A stretch of DNA of 64,000 bases. Source: Solibacillus sp040274725. Lineage in GTDB: Bacteria; Bacillota; Bacilli; Bacillales_A; Planococcaceae. The notes beneath the pieces are model-generated. The model did no database searches, was not told the DNA's origin, and saw nothing but the letters and a program-made list of their open reading frames with translations. A program made the translations under genes and the position numbers. Shown in pieces: positions 52,455 to 60,441 of this stretch. Within the stretch, counting starts at the first letter, position 1, and every line of letters begins with the position of its first letter. The stretch covers positions 1-64,000 of the forward strand of contig JBEMAQ010000015.1 of NCBI GenBank assembly GCA_040274725.1, written 5' to 3'.

Positions 52455-52814
52455 TTACTTAACTTCTACTCCAGCGCCAACTTCTTCAAGTTTAGCTTTG
52501 ATTGCTTCAGCGTCATCTTTAGATACGCCTTCTTTAAGAGCTTTAGGAGCGTTGTCAACAACCTCTTTAGCTTCTTTTAAACCTAAACCAGTGATTTCAC
52601 GAACCACTTTGATTACTTTAATTTTTTCTTGACCAGCAGAAGTTAATACTACGTCAAATTCAGTTTTTTCTTCAGCTGCAGCAGCACCGCCAGCAACTAC
52701 CGCTACTGGAGCAGCAGCTGTTACACCGAATTCTTCTTCGATTGCTTTTACTAAGTCGTTTAATTCTAGAACTGTCATAGCTTTGATAGCTTCTAAGATT
52801 TGCTCTTTGTTCAT
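52455..52814 (-). CDS. rplL: 50S ribosomal protein L7/L12
   Basis: 119 residues. The N-terminal dimer domain is followed by an Ala/Gly-rich hinge (about 32-50), then the factor-binding domain with K-I-K-V-I-K-V-V-R-E and G-L-G-L-K-E-A-K. It forms the stalk with L10 and recruits GTPase factors. Confidence 0.98.
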   Translation of the reverse strand: MNKEQILEAIKAMTVLELNDLVKAIEEEFGVTAAAPVAVVAGGAAAAEEKTEFDVVLTSAGQEKIKVIKVVREITGLGLKEAKEVVDNAPKALKEGVSKDDAEAIKAKLEEVGAGVEVK

Positions 52815-52884
52815 TTTAATTTCCTCCTATTGGATGTTTTATAGTTTTTAGGCCGTTAAGCCGAAGTTTGAAGTCAGGTTGCGA

Positions 52885-53385
52885 TTAAGCGCCTTGCTCT
52901 TCTTTTTGTTCTGCAACAGCTTTTGTTGCAAGTGCGAAGTTGCGCACTGGAGCTTGAAGTACAGATAAAAGCATTGATAATAGACCTTCGCGAGATGGAA
53001 GTTCTGCAAGAGCTTTAACGTCTTCAACAGATGCGATAGTACCTTCGATAATACCAGCTTTAATTTCAAGAGCTTCGTTTTTCTTAGCGAACTCGTTGAT
53101 AATTTTAGCAGGAGCTACTACGTCCTCGTTAGAGAATGCGATAGCGTTTGGACCAGTTAAGAATTCATTGATTGCTTCTACACCAGCTTTTTCAGTAGCA
53201 CGGCGAGTTAACGTGTTTTTGTAAACTTTGAACTCAACGCCAGCTTCACGTAATTGCTTACGTAATTCAGTTACTTGACCAACTGTTAAACCACGGTAAT
53301 CCACTACTACTACAGATGCAGCAGCTTCGAATTTAGTAGCGATTTCTTGAACTAGTACTGATTTTGTTTCGATTGCTTTGCTCAT
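52885..53385 (-). CDS. rplJ: 50S ribosomal protein L10
   Basis: 166 residues: L10 base of the stalk. D-Y-R-G-L-T-V and the helix for L7/L12 dimers at the C-terminus are present. It lies 70 bases before rplL and behind an autoregulatory leader. Confidence 0.98.
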   Translation of the reverse strand: MSKAIETKSVLVQEIATKFEAAASVVVVDYRGLTVGQVTELRKQLREAGVEFKVYKNTLTRRATEKAGVEAINEFLTGPNAIAFSNEDVVAPAKIINEFAKKNEALEIKAGIIEGTIASVEDVKALAELPSREGLLSMLLSVLQAPVRNFALATKAVAEQKEEQGA

Positions 53386-53399
53386 GATGACACCTCCTA

Positions 53400-53600
53400 T
53401 AAGAATGAGTCATTTATACCGACAAAAGTAAAGCCCCTATATCTTAAATAGACATAGAGGCTGAAAGTCATCATCTTAAAAAGAATCCGAATTCCGATGT
53501 CCTCGGTAGGATCATTAAGTGACAAGGCACTCCTACTGTCTACGGTACAAATGGATGATTCACAACAGCATCCATCTTACCAAGTAAGCGGATTGTTGTC
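53400..53600 (-). promoter_or_regulatory. L10 leader with attenuator hairpin
   Basis: The 257-base gap before rplJ is noncoding and can fold. Near rplJ, AGCCTCTATGTCT pairs with GATATAGGGGCT (53432-53463) ahead of a T-rich TTACTTTT, a terminator-like stem. Upstream sequence includes GTCCTCGG/CCGAGGA-type pairings. Firmicutes place the L10(L12)4 binding leader exactly here; I identify it by position and structure. Confidence 0.75.
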
Positions 53601-53642
53601 AACTAATTTTATTTAACGATTTTCTGAAAAAATCGGGATAAA

Positions 53643-54341
53643 TTATTTAACTACTACGTTAGAAGCGTCTACTTTAACAGCAGGACCCATTGTAGTTGTA
53701 AGGTTTACAGATTTCATGTAAACACCTTTTGATGCAGCTGGTTTAGCTTTTTGAACTACTTCAAATACCGCTAAGAAGTTTTCAATTAACTTTTGAGTAT
53801 CGAAAGAAACTTTACCGATTGGAGCGTGGATGATACCAGCTTTTTCAGCACGGTATTCTACTTTACCAGCTTTGATTTCTTCGATAGCTTTCGTTACGTC
53901 GAAAGTAACTGTACCAGTTTTAGGGTTTGGCATTAAGCCTTTTGGTCCTAATACACGACCTAGTTTACCAACTTCACCCATCATGTCTGGAGTAGCTACG
54001 ATTACATCGAAGTCGAACCAGCCTTGTTGGATTTTAGCAACCATGTCTGCATCGCCTACGTAGTCAGCGCCAGCAGCTTGTGCTTCTTTTGCTTTTTCGC
54101 CTTTAGCGAATACTAAAACCTTTTGAGTTTTACCAGTACCGTGTGGTAATACTACCGCACCACGGATTTGTTGGTCGTTTTTACGAGTATCGATACCTAA
54201 TTTGAATGCTACTTCTACAGTTGCATCAAAGTTTACAGTGCTTGTTTTTTGCGCTAAAGCTACTGCTTCTTCAACAGAGTATAAAGTTGCGCGGTCGATT
54301 AATTTAGCTGCTTCTTGCAGCTTTTTACCTTTTTTAGCCAT
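53643..54341 (-). CDS. rplA: 50S ribosomal protein L1
   Basis: 232 residues, the L1 stalk protein guiding E-site tRNA release. Segments K-K-G-K-K-L and G-R-V-L-G-P-K-G-L-M-P-N-P-K are family marks. It lies 134 bases after rplK. Confidence 0.98.
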   Translation of the reverse strand: MAKKGKKLQEAAKLIDRATLYSVEEAVALAQKTSTVNFDATVEVAFKLGIDTRKNDQQIRGAVVLPHGTGKTQKVLVFAKGEKAKEAQAAGADYVGDADMVAKIQQGWFDFDVIVATPDMMGEVGKLGRVLGPKGLMPNPKTGTVTFDVTKAIEEIKAGKVEYRAEKAGIIHAPIGKVSFDTQKLIENFLAVFEVVQKAKPAASKGVYMKSVNLTTTMGPAVKVDASNVVVK

Positions 54342-54392
54342 TATAATTTCCTCCTTGATTGTGGTTGTAACGGATTAAACCTCCCACGAATA

Positions 54393-54439
54393 AAGGTTGC
54401 GCGCTCTTCAATATAAATATCTCTGAGCGCAGCAACCTT
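54393..54439 (-). promoter_or_regulatory. hairpin between rplK and rplA, possible L1-binding site
   Basis: On the minus strand AAGGTTGCTGCGCTC pairs with GAGCGCGCAACCTT with one bulge, around an AT-rich loop. It has no T run. L1 represses its own mRNA in many bacteria, and this hairpin about 50 bases before rplA is a candidate target. Confidence 0.5.
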
Positions 54440-54475
54440 CCAAAAACAAAAACATCATCAAGTATGAAGATGGGA

Positions 54476-54901
54476 TTAGTCTTCGATAACGATACCCATG
54501 CTTCGTGCAGTACCTTCAACCATTAACATTGCAGCTTCAACTGAAGCAGCGTTAAGGTCTGGCATTTTTTGTTCAGCGATTTCGCGAACTTTATCACGTT
54601 TAACCGTTGCAACTTTCGTACGGTTTGGTTCACCAGATCCAGATTGGATACCAGCTGCTACTTTAAGTAACACTGCTGCTGGTGGAGTTTTCGTAATGAA
54701 AGTGAATGAACGGTCTTCGAATACTGAAATTTCAACTGGAATAATAAGACCAGCTTGATCAGCAGTACGAGCGTTAAATTCTTTACAGAATCCCATGATA
54801 TTAACACCTGCTTGACCTAATGCAGGACCAACCGGTGGAGCTGGGTTTGCTTTACCAGCAGGGATTTGAAGTTTTACAACTTTAATAACTTTTTTAGCCA
54901 C
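54476..54901 (-). CDS. rplK: 50S ribosomal protein L11
   Basis: 141 residues from GTG (M-A-K-K-V-I-K-V-V-K-L) after GGAGGTG. Seventeen readable codons upstream include that site. L11 with 23S rRNA binds EF-G and thiostrepton; the P-A-P-P-V-G-P-A-L-G-Q loop is wild type. It is required for the stringent response with RelA. Confidence 0.97.
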   Translation of the reverse strand: MAKKVIKVVKLQIPAGKANPAPPVGPALGQAGVNIMGFCKEFNARTADQAGLIIPVEISVFEDRSFTFITKTPPAAVLLKVAAGIQSGSGEPNRTKVATVKRDKVREIAEQKMPDLNAASVEAAMLMVEGTARSMGIVIED

Positions 54902-55041
54902 GAGACACACCTCCTTAAGTCCGTGATGTGGTAATTGGGTTGCCCCTCCCACTCAATATCTGTTCGTCAGCTAACTTGCCGATAACATTAAAATTATCAT
55001 TTACGCAGACATCATAAAATAATGACAGTCTGACCTTTGAA

Positions 55042-55070
55042 ATGATAACACTTTTAAATTATATACGCAA
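55042..55070 (-). promoter_or_regulatory. rplK-rplA promoter
   Basis: TTGCGT (55065-55070), 17 bases and TATCAT (55042-55047) on the minus strand lie just beyond the nusG stop. The early transcript can form CAGAC...GTCTG (55002-55033). Confidence 0.7.
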
Positions 55071-55081
55071 GTATAAAAAAA

Positions 55082-55621
55082 TTAGATTTTACGGATTTGT
55101 TCGAAATCAAGTTCCATTTTCGTCTCGCGTCCAAACATATCAACACTTACTTTCACTTTTCCTTTTTCGATATCGATTTCGTCGATACGGCCTTGGAAGT
55201 GTGCAAATGGTCCTTCTAATACTTCAACAACTTCATCCACTTCAAAGTGAACTTCACCAACTTGTGACTCCGTCATACCCATTTGTTCAAGTAGACGATC
55301 TGCTTCTTCTGGTAAAAGTGGCGTCGGTTTTACACCGCCACCTGAAGAACCGATAAAGCCCGTTACACCTGGTGTATTACGTACTACATACCAAGCGTCG
55401 TCCGTCATAATTAACTCAACTAATACGTAGCCTGGGAATACTTTACGCATAACCGCTTTTTTCTTACCATCTTCTTTTACATCAATTTCTTCATGCTCTG
55501 CAACGATTACACGGAAGATTTTATCTTGCATGCCCATTGTTTCAACACGTTTTTCTAGGTTTGCTTTCACTCGGTTTTCATAACCAGAGTACGTATGCAC
55601 TACATACCAATTTTTCTCCAT
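55082..55621 (-). CDS. nusG: transcription elongation factor NusG
   Basis: 179 residues. The N-terminal NGN domain is K-N-W-Y-V-V-H-T-Y-S-G-Y-E, and the C-terminal KOW domain has V-E-V-L-E-G-P-F-A-H-F-Q-G. NusG promotes pausing and links RNA polymerase to the ribosome. A terminator-like hairpin separates it from secE. Confidence 0.98.
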   Translation of the reverse strand: MEKNWYVVHTYSGYENRVKANLEKRVETMGMQDKIFRVIVAEHEEIDVKEDGKKKAVMRKVFPGYVLVELIMTDDAWYVVRNTPGVTGFIGSSGGGVKPTPLLPEEADRLLEQMGMTESQVGEVHFEVDEVVEVLEGPFAHFQGRIDEIDIEKGKVKVSVDMFGRETKMELDFEQIRKI

Positions 55622-55704
55622 AATAGGTAGGACTAAACGTCCGCCCCTCCTTTACTTATAAAATGTGTTAGGTATTACCCATTCACAAAATTTCTAAACA
55701 AATG

Positions 55705-55731
55705 AAAAAACCCGTTTTTTAGTGGACGGGC
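55705..55731 (-). terminator. terminator-like hairpin between secE and nusG
   Basis: On the minus strand GCCCGT and ACGGGT form a short stem followed by TTTTTT. It is weaker than others here and may be a partial attenuator. Confidence 0.6.
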
Positions 55732-55748
55732 TATTTCAATATATTAAC

Positions 55749-55934
55749 TTATAGGTTTAAGAACCAACGGAATAGCTCTGAGATTCCTAAATCAACTACG
55801 ACAAAAAATAAAGCCATGACAATAACCGTTGAAACTACTACAACTGTATACTTCGTTAGCTCTTTACTTTTTGGCCAGCTTGTTTTGCGCATTTCAGCGC
55901 CAACTTCTTGTAGAAAGCCTGTAACTTTGCTCAT
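55749..55934 (-). CDS. secE: preprotein translocase subunit SecE
   Basis: 61 residues with one membrane helix (about 33-55). The amphipathic segment E-M-R-K-T-S-W-P-K preceding it is the family signature. It clamps SecY in the Sec channel. Confidence 0.96.
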   Translation of the reverse strand: MSKVTGFLQEVGAEMRKTSWPKSKELTKYTVVVVSTVIVMALFFVVVDLGISELFRWFLNL

Positions 55935-55980
55935 TCTAGCCTAACCTCCGAATAAATCGTTTACTCTATATTTCAATCAA

Positions 55981-56127
55981 TTATAACGTTTGTCTATGTG
56001 TTGTATGTTCATTGCAATGTGAACAATATTTTTTCAGCTCAAGTCGCTCACTATTACCTGACTTTGCAGGAATTGTGTAATTTCTTGTGCCACATTTTTC
56101 ACAACTTAAAACGACCTTGTTTGCCAT
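55981..56127 (-). CDS. rpmGB: 50S ribosomal protein L33, zinc type
   Basis: 48 residues from M-A-N-K-V-V-L-S after GAGGTGA; 13 readable codons upstream are leader. Zinc pairs C-E-K-C and C-S-H-C mark it as the zinc-binding form. It lies between sigH and secE as in B. subtilis. Confidence 0.95.
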   Translation of the reverse strand: MANKVVLSCEKCGTRNYTIPAKSGNSERLELKKYCSHCNEHTTHRQTL

Positions 56128-56156
56128 TTTAATCACCTCGGCAGTTTGTCTTTTAA

Positions 56157-56185
56157 AGACTAACACCTAAATTTCTCACTGTCAA
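56157..56185 (-). promoter_or_regulatory. rpmGB-secE promoter
   Basis: TTGACA (56180-56185), 17 bases and TAGTCT (56157-56162) on the minus strand lie directly after the sigH stop. Confidence 0.7.
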
Positions 56186-56203
56186 CAAGCACGAGCCTTG
56201 CTT

Positions 56204-56851
56204 CTAGCTTAATTCATTTAGTTGTAAATGACGTTCTAATTTACGTTTTACACGCTGTAAGGCATTATCAATCGACTTCACATGGCGATTCAATTCTGCT
56301 GAAATCTCGTTGTACGATTGCCCCTCTAAATAAAGCGCAAGTACCTGTTGTTCGAGTTCACTTAATACTTCGCCCATTTTCGCCTCTAGTAGACTATATT
56401 CCTCTCGATTAATCATCAAATGCTCTGGGTCATCTATAAACGGGCTTTGAATAACGTCCATCAACGTCCGATCAGATTCCTCATCGTAAATCGGTTTATC
56501 GAGTGATATATAGGAATTCAGTGGAATATGTTTTTGACGTGTTGCTGTTTTTATTGCGGTAATAATCTGTCTTATAATGCAAAGCTCTGCGAATGCGCGA
56601 AACGAGGACAGCTTATCTCCCCTAAAATCACGAATCGCTTTATACAAACCAATCATGCCTTCTTGAACAATATCTTCTTTATCTGCGCCAACTAAAAAGT
56701 AAGGTCTCGCCTTTGCTTTCACAAAAAGACGATATTTTGAGATTAAAAAATCTAACGCATCTGAATTTCCTAGATGCACCTGCTCAATAAGTTGTTCGTC
56801 AGATAATTGGTCAAACTGCTGGATATCTTGTAACTTCTCACTTTTAAGCAA
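56204..56851 (-). CDS. sigH: RNA polymerase sigma-H factor
   Basis: About 215 residues, the sigma-70 type factor for early sporulation and competence in B. subtilis. Region 2 reads D-I-V-Q-E-G-M-I-G-L-Y-K-A-I-R-D-F. The region 4 helix-turn-helix is S-Y-N-E-I-S-A-E-L-N-R-H-V-K-S-I-D-N. The TTG at 56851 lies five bases after GAGGTGA; the GTG at 56860 is inside that site and is the less likely start. The gene follows rae1 by about 70 bases. Confidence 0.95.
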   Translation of the reverse strand: MLKSEKLQDIQQFDQLSDEQLIEQVHLGNSDALDFLISKYRLFVKAKARPYFLVGADKEDIVQEGMIGLYKAIRDFRGDKLSSFRAFAELCIIRQIITAIKTATRQKHIPLNSYISLDKPIYDEESDRTLMDVIQSPFIDDPEHLMINREEYSLLEAKMGEVLSELEQQVLALYLEGQSYNEISAELNRHVKSIDNALQRVKRKLERHLQLNELS

Positions 56852-56919
56852 TAGACTCACCTCAGCTACGCTAGAATCATTAGGGTTAGTATAACTTAAT
56901 TGGAAAATGTGGGCAAAGG

Positions 56920-57432
56920 TTATTTCATTCCTCTACGCATCTTTTCAAAAGCCAATTCGACTTCCTTTGAAAGAGCTATACGGGAAGCGGGCTTCTCGAT
57001 TTGTGATGCCTTTACTTTTGACGAAATTTTCGATTGAATAATTTTTAAATCGATTTCAAGCTCACGCGCAGATTTGCGTAACGCACCGTGACCGAAAACA
57101 ACATTTTGCTCAGTCATATCAGATGTCGCTACATGTATCTGGATTTTGCGCCCCTTTAGTTCGGTAGATAGCTTTTCAATACGTTCGTCGGCTGTTTCAT
57201 TCTTCCTTGTATAAATCACTTCAAGTGCGTGCTGAATATATAATTGTTCTGTTCCCGGAACAAGATGCGCGTCAAACACAATGATGACACGCCATCCCGT
57301 TGCCGCTTTAAATTCTGCCATTAGCTCAATTAAACGATCGCGCGCATCCTCAAAATGAGGTTCGCGCAAATCACGTAATTCCTTCCAAGCACCAATCATA
57401 TTGTAGCCGTCTACTAGCAAAATCTGTTGCAT
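56920..57432 (-). CDS. rae1: Rae1-type NYN ribosome-dependent endoribonuclease (YacP)
   Basis: 170 residues of the NYN/PIN-like fold. Acidic residues appear in L-V-D-G-Y-N-M-I, I-V-F-D-A-H and T-S-D, matching B. subtilis Rae1 (YacP), which enters the ribosomal A site to cleave mRNA. Only a weak ribosome-binding site precedes the ATG. It lies 2 bases after the rlmB stop, so it is coupled to it. Confidence 0.94.
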   Translation of the reverse strand: MQQILLVDGYNMIGAWKELRDLREPHFEDARDRLIELMAEFKAATGWRVIIVFDAHLVPGTEQLYIQHALEVIYTRKNETADERIEKLSTELKGRKIQIHVATSDMTEQNVVFGHGALRKSARELEIDLKIIQSKISSKVKASQIEKPASRIALSKEVELAFEKMRRGMK

Positions 57433-57434
57433 TG

Positions 57435-58292
57435 TTATACGTCTTGGCGCTTACGGTACACTTCATACATGAGTAGAGCTGCTGCTACTGATGCATTCAG
57501 CGAGGTAACATGACCAACCATTGGTAAATGGTAAAGGAAATCACATTTATCTTTTAGGAGACGGCTCATTCCCTTTCCTTCACTACCAATAATGAGTGCA
57601 AGTGGTAGTGTTGCGTCCATCTTGCGGTAATCCACAGATCCCTTCGCATCCGTTCCTGCAATCCATACACCGCGCTCTTTTAATTCATCCACTATTTGCG
57701 CTAAATTCGTCACACGCACCACTGGCACGTGCTCAATCGCACCTGTAGAGGCCTTTGCAACGACCGCCGTTAAGCCCACTGCGCGACGCTTCGGAATAAT
57801 AATACCGTGTGCACCGATTGCATCCGCCGTACGCATAATTGAACCTAAATTATGTGGGTCCTCTAATTCATCTAAAATAATGAAAAATGGATCTTCATTT
57901 TTCGCTTTTGCTGCATTGAATAAATCATCTAACTCTGCATAGTCATATGCCGCTACTGACGCGACAATACCTTGGTGATTGTCCGCTAGCTTGTCGACCT
58001 TTTGCTTTGGTACAAATTGTACAAGTACACCTTGCTCCTTCGCTAAATCAATTAGCTCCTGAACTCCTGTTTTCTTTACGCCCTCAGCAATCCATACTTT
58101 ATTAATTTCGCGGCCTGCTCGCAGTGCCTCAAGTACAGGGTTTTTCCCTGCAATCATTTCTCCACTTACTTCTTCTGGAGCGGTTTGCTGGTTGTCTTGT
58201 TGCTTTTTCACATCTTGCTTCTTCTCTTGTGGTTTAAAATTTTTATCGCGCCCCATGTCACGGCCACGCTCTTTTTGTCTTCTATCTGCCAT
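57435..58292 (-). CDS. rlmB: 23S rRNA (guanosine-2'-O-)methyltransferase RlmB
   Basis: 285 residues of the SPOUT/TrmH family. A charged N-terminal extension (about 1-45) precedes the substrate domain (A-G-K-N-P-V-L-E-A-L-R). The knot motifs follow: N-L-G-S-I-M-R-T-A, I-I-G-S-E-G-K-G-M-S and the C-terminal L-N-A-S-V-A-A-A. RlmB methylates G2251 (E. coli numbering) in the P loop. It lies 2 bases after mrnC. Confidence 0.95.
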   Translation of the reverse strand: MADRRQKERGRDMGRDKNFKPQEKKQDVKKQQDNQQTAPEEVSGEMIAGKNPVLEALRAGREINKVWIAEGVKKTGVQELIDLAKEQGVLVQFVPKQKVDKLADNHQGIVASVAAYDYAELDDLFNAAKAKNEDPFFIILDELEDPHNLGSIMRTADAIGAHGIIIPKRRAVGLTAVVAKASTGAIEHVPVVRVTNLAQIVDELKERGVWIAGTDAKGSVDYRKMDATLPLALIIGSEGKGMSRLLKDKCDFLYHLPMVGHVTSLNASVAAALLMYEVYRKRQDV

Positions 58293-58294
58293 TG

Positions 58295-58708
58295 TTACGC
58301 TCCTTTCATTTCTTCTACGATTTCAATTGTGTAGTCAATAATTTTATTCACTCGCTCATGCTCTTCAAGCAAGAAGAGATATCCTAATATTGCCTCAAAG
58401 CCTGAGCTGTTTTTATATGTGCGCACATCTGTATTTTTTGGAACAGAGCCAGATTTCGCGTTACGTCCACGGCGGAACACGGCAAGCTCTTCCTCCGTTA
58501 AATATCCCTCTTCCATCATGCGATGCACGACGTTTGACTGTGCCTTCGCTGATACATAGCTTGTCGCTTCCTTATGCAAACGATGTGGCTTTACGCCCCC
58601 CGATAATAGCAGATGCTCGCGAATACGCTGCTCTAACACCGCGTCCCCCATATAAGCAAGTGCTAGTGCATTTAGCAACTTTACATCTTGTTGTCTTAGC
58701 TTTTGCAT
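58295..58708 (-). CDS. mrnC: mini-ribonuclease 3
   Basis: 137 residues, a catalytic RNase III domain without dsRNA-binding domain. The motif A-Y-M-G-D-A-V-L-E holds the catalytic Asp and Glu. It matures 23S rRNA ends in B. subtilis. Its ATG overlaps the cysS stop by one base (TAATG). Confidence 0.96.
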   Translation of the reverse strand: MQKLRQQDVKLLNALALAYMGDAVLEQRIREHLLLSGGVKPHRLHKEATSYVSAKAQSNVVHRMMEEGYLTEEELAVFRRGRNAKSGSVPKNTDVRTYKNSSGFEAILGYLFLLEEHERVNKIIDYTIEIVEEMKGA

Positions 58709-60111
58709 TATTGACCTCGTTTCCAGCGCGTCCCTTGGCGTGTATCCTCTAAAACAATATCCATTGAAAGTAGTTGGTCGCGAATTTCATCTGAGCGCGC
58801 AAAATCACGGTTTTTACGTGCTGCATTACGCTCAGCAATTAACGCCTCGATTTCGTCATCTAGTAAACCAGCTTCTACCTTCACTGCAATACCAAGTACA
58901 TCACCGATTGTTGTAAACATCGCTAAAATCGCACGTAATACTGTCTCGTCTGTGTTCGTCTCATTTAAGTAGACGTTTGCGATACGTGATAGTTCGAATA
59001 GGACAGATACGGCATTTGCTGTGTTGAAATCATCGTTCATTGCCGCTTCAAAATCAACTTTCAATGCTGCAATCTTTTCTAGCCATGTATCACTACCTTC
59101 TGCTAAGTTTGCCGTTGCGCCTAGACGGTGTTCAACATTCGCGAAAGATGTGCGAATACGGTCTAAACCGTTTTTCGCTGCTTCCACTAAATCCTGCGCG
59201 AAGTTAATCGGGTGACGGTAGTGTACAGATAGCATGAAGAAACGTAATACTTGCGGGTCGATTTGCTTGCGAATATCATTGACAAGCACAAAGTTCCCAA
59301 GTGATTTCGACATTTTTTCGTTATCAATATTGATATACCCGTTATGCATCCAATAACGCGCGAAAGTTTTATCATTATGCGCTTCTGATTGCGCAATTTC
59401 ATTTTCGTGGTGTGGGAATGTTAAATCTTGACCACCCGCGTGAATATCAATTGTATCGCCTAAGTGCTCACGTGCCATTACAGAACACTCGATATGCCAG
59501 CCCGGACGACCATCGCCCCATGGTGAAGCCCAGAATACTTCGCCTGGCTTTGCTGCTTTCCATAATGCGAAGTCGAGTGGGTCTTCTTTTTTCTCGCCGG
59601 CCTCAATGCGTGCGCCAACCTTTAAATCATCAATCGATTGGTGGCTAAGCTTCCCGTAGCCATTAAATTTACGCGTACGGTAGTAAACATCTCCTTGAGA
59701 TTCATATGCATAGCCTTTTTCAACTAGCACCGCGATAAACGCAATAATATCATCCATATGCTCTGTTACGCGTGGGTGCGCGTCAGCCTTTTTACAGCCA
59801 AGTGCCGTAATGTCCTCAAAATAAGCCGCAATAAAGCGCTCCGTTAAGACAGATGTTTCCTCTCCTAGCTCATTTGCCGCTTTAATAATTTTGTCATCCA
59901 CATCTGTAAAGTTCGAAACAAACTTCACTTCATATCCTGCATATTGTAAGTAGCGACGTACTGTATCATAAACAATTACCGGGCGTGAGTTCCCAATGTG
60001 AATATAGTTATATACAGTTGGCCCACATACATACATCTTTACTTTGCCCTCTTCAAGCGGCACAAACGCTTCTTTTTGGCGTGTTAACGTATTAAAAATT
60101 TGAATGCTCAT
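58708..60111 (-). CDS. cysS: cysteinyl-tRNA synthetase
   Basis: 467 residues, class I. The H-I-G-N signature is followed by K-M-S-K-S-L-G-N and zinc ligands in Y-V-C-G-P-T, with H and C in W-H-I-E-C-S and H-H-E-N-E. It charges tRNA-Cys. It is directly controlled by the upstream T-box leader; cysE, usually between gltX and cysS, is absent. Confidence 0.98.
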   Translation of the reverse strand: MSIQIFNTLTRQKEAFVPLEEGKVKMYVCGPTVYNYIHIGNSRPVIVYDTVRRYLQYAGYEVKFVSNFTDVDDKIIKAANELGEETSVLTERFIAAYFEDITALGCKKADAHPRVTEHMDDIIAFIAVLVEKGYAYESQGDVYYRTRKFNGYGKLSHQSIDDLKVGARIEAGEKKEDPLDFALWKAAKPGEVFWASPWGDGRPGWHIECSVMAREHLGDTIDIHAGGQDLTFPHHENEIAQSEAHNDKTFARYWMHNGYINIDNEKMSKSLGNFVLVNDIRKQIDPQVLRFFMLSVHYRHPINFAQDLVEAAKNGLDRIRTSFANVEHRLGATANLAEGSDTWLEKIAALKVDFEAAMNDDFNTANAVSVLFELSRIANVYLNETNTDETVLRAILAMFTTIGDVLGIAVKVEAGLLDDEIEALIAERNAARKNRDFARSDEIRDQLLSMDIVLEDTRQGTRWKRGQ

Positions 60112-60132
60112 TTCGTTCTACTCCCTTATTTT

Positions 60133-60400
60133 TAATATTGAAACAAAAAACGCCTCTATCACCTAACATAGGTGACAGAGGCGTTTACACGCGGTTCCAC
60201 TCTGAAATTGAGGGTAGCCCCTCCTCAAAAGTCCAGTAACGTGGACAACTCGACTTAGCCTACTGTTAGTTCAACTAGGTACTCAAAGGTGCATTTCTAC
60301 TCTATATTGGCTTTAGACCACTTGCAGCCTGGATGGTCCTCTCTAAAAAGCATATAAAGTATACTTCTCCTTCTCAACGTGCTTTCGTTATCATCATGTA
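60133..60400 (-). ncRNA. cysteine T-box riboswitch upstream of cysS
   Basis: The conserved T-box (GAGTGGAACCGCG, minus strand at 60190-60202) lies before a terminator stem, AAACGCCTCT...AGAGGCGTTTTTT (60145-60186). Upstream stem I shows the AGTA motif, the distal AGAGAG and GGCTG elements, and a specifier that I read as TGC (Cys) in GAAATGCACC. Uncharged tRNA-Cys would prevent termination and raise cysS expression. Confidence 0.9.
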
Positions 60401-60406
60401 TCTTTC

Positions 60407-60434
60407 ATTGTACGGATTTTTATTAGAAAATCAA
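60407..60434 (-). promoter_or_regulatory. T-box/cysS promoter
   Basis: TTGATT (60429-60434), 16 bases and TACAAT (60407-60412) on the minus strand lie right after the gltX stop and ahead of the T-box leader. Confidence 0.65.
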
Positions 60435-60441
60435 ACAATGC

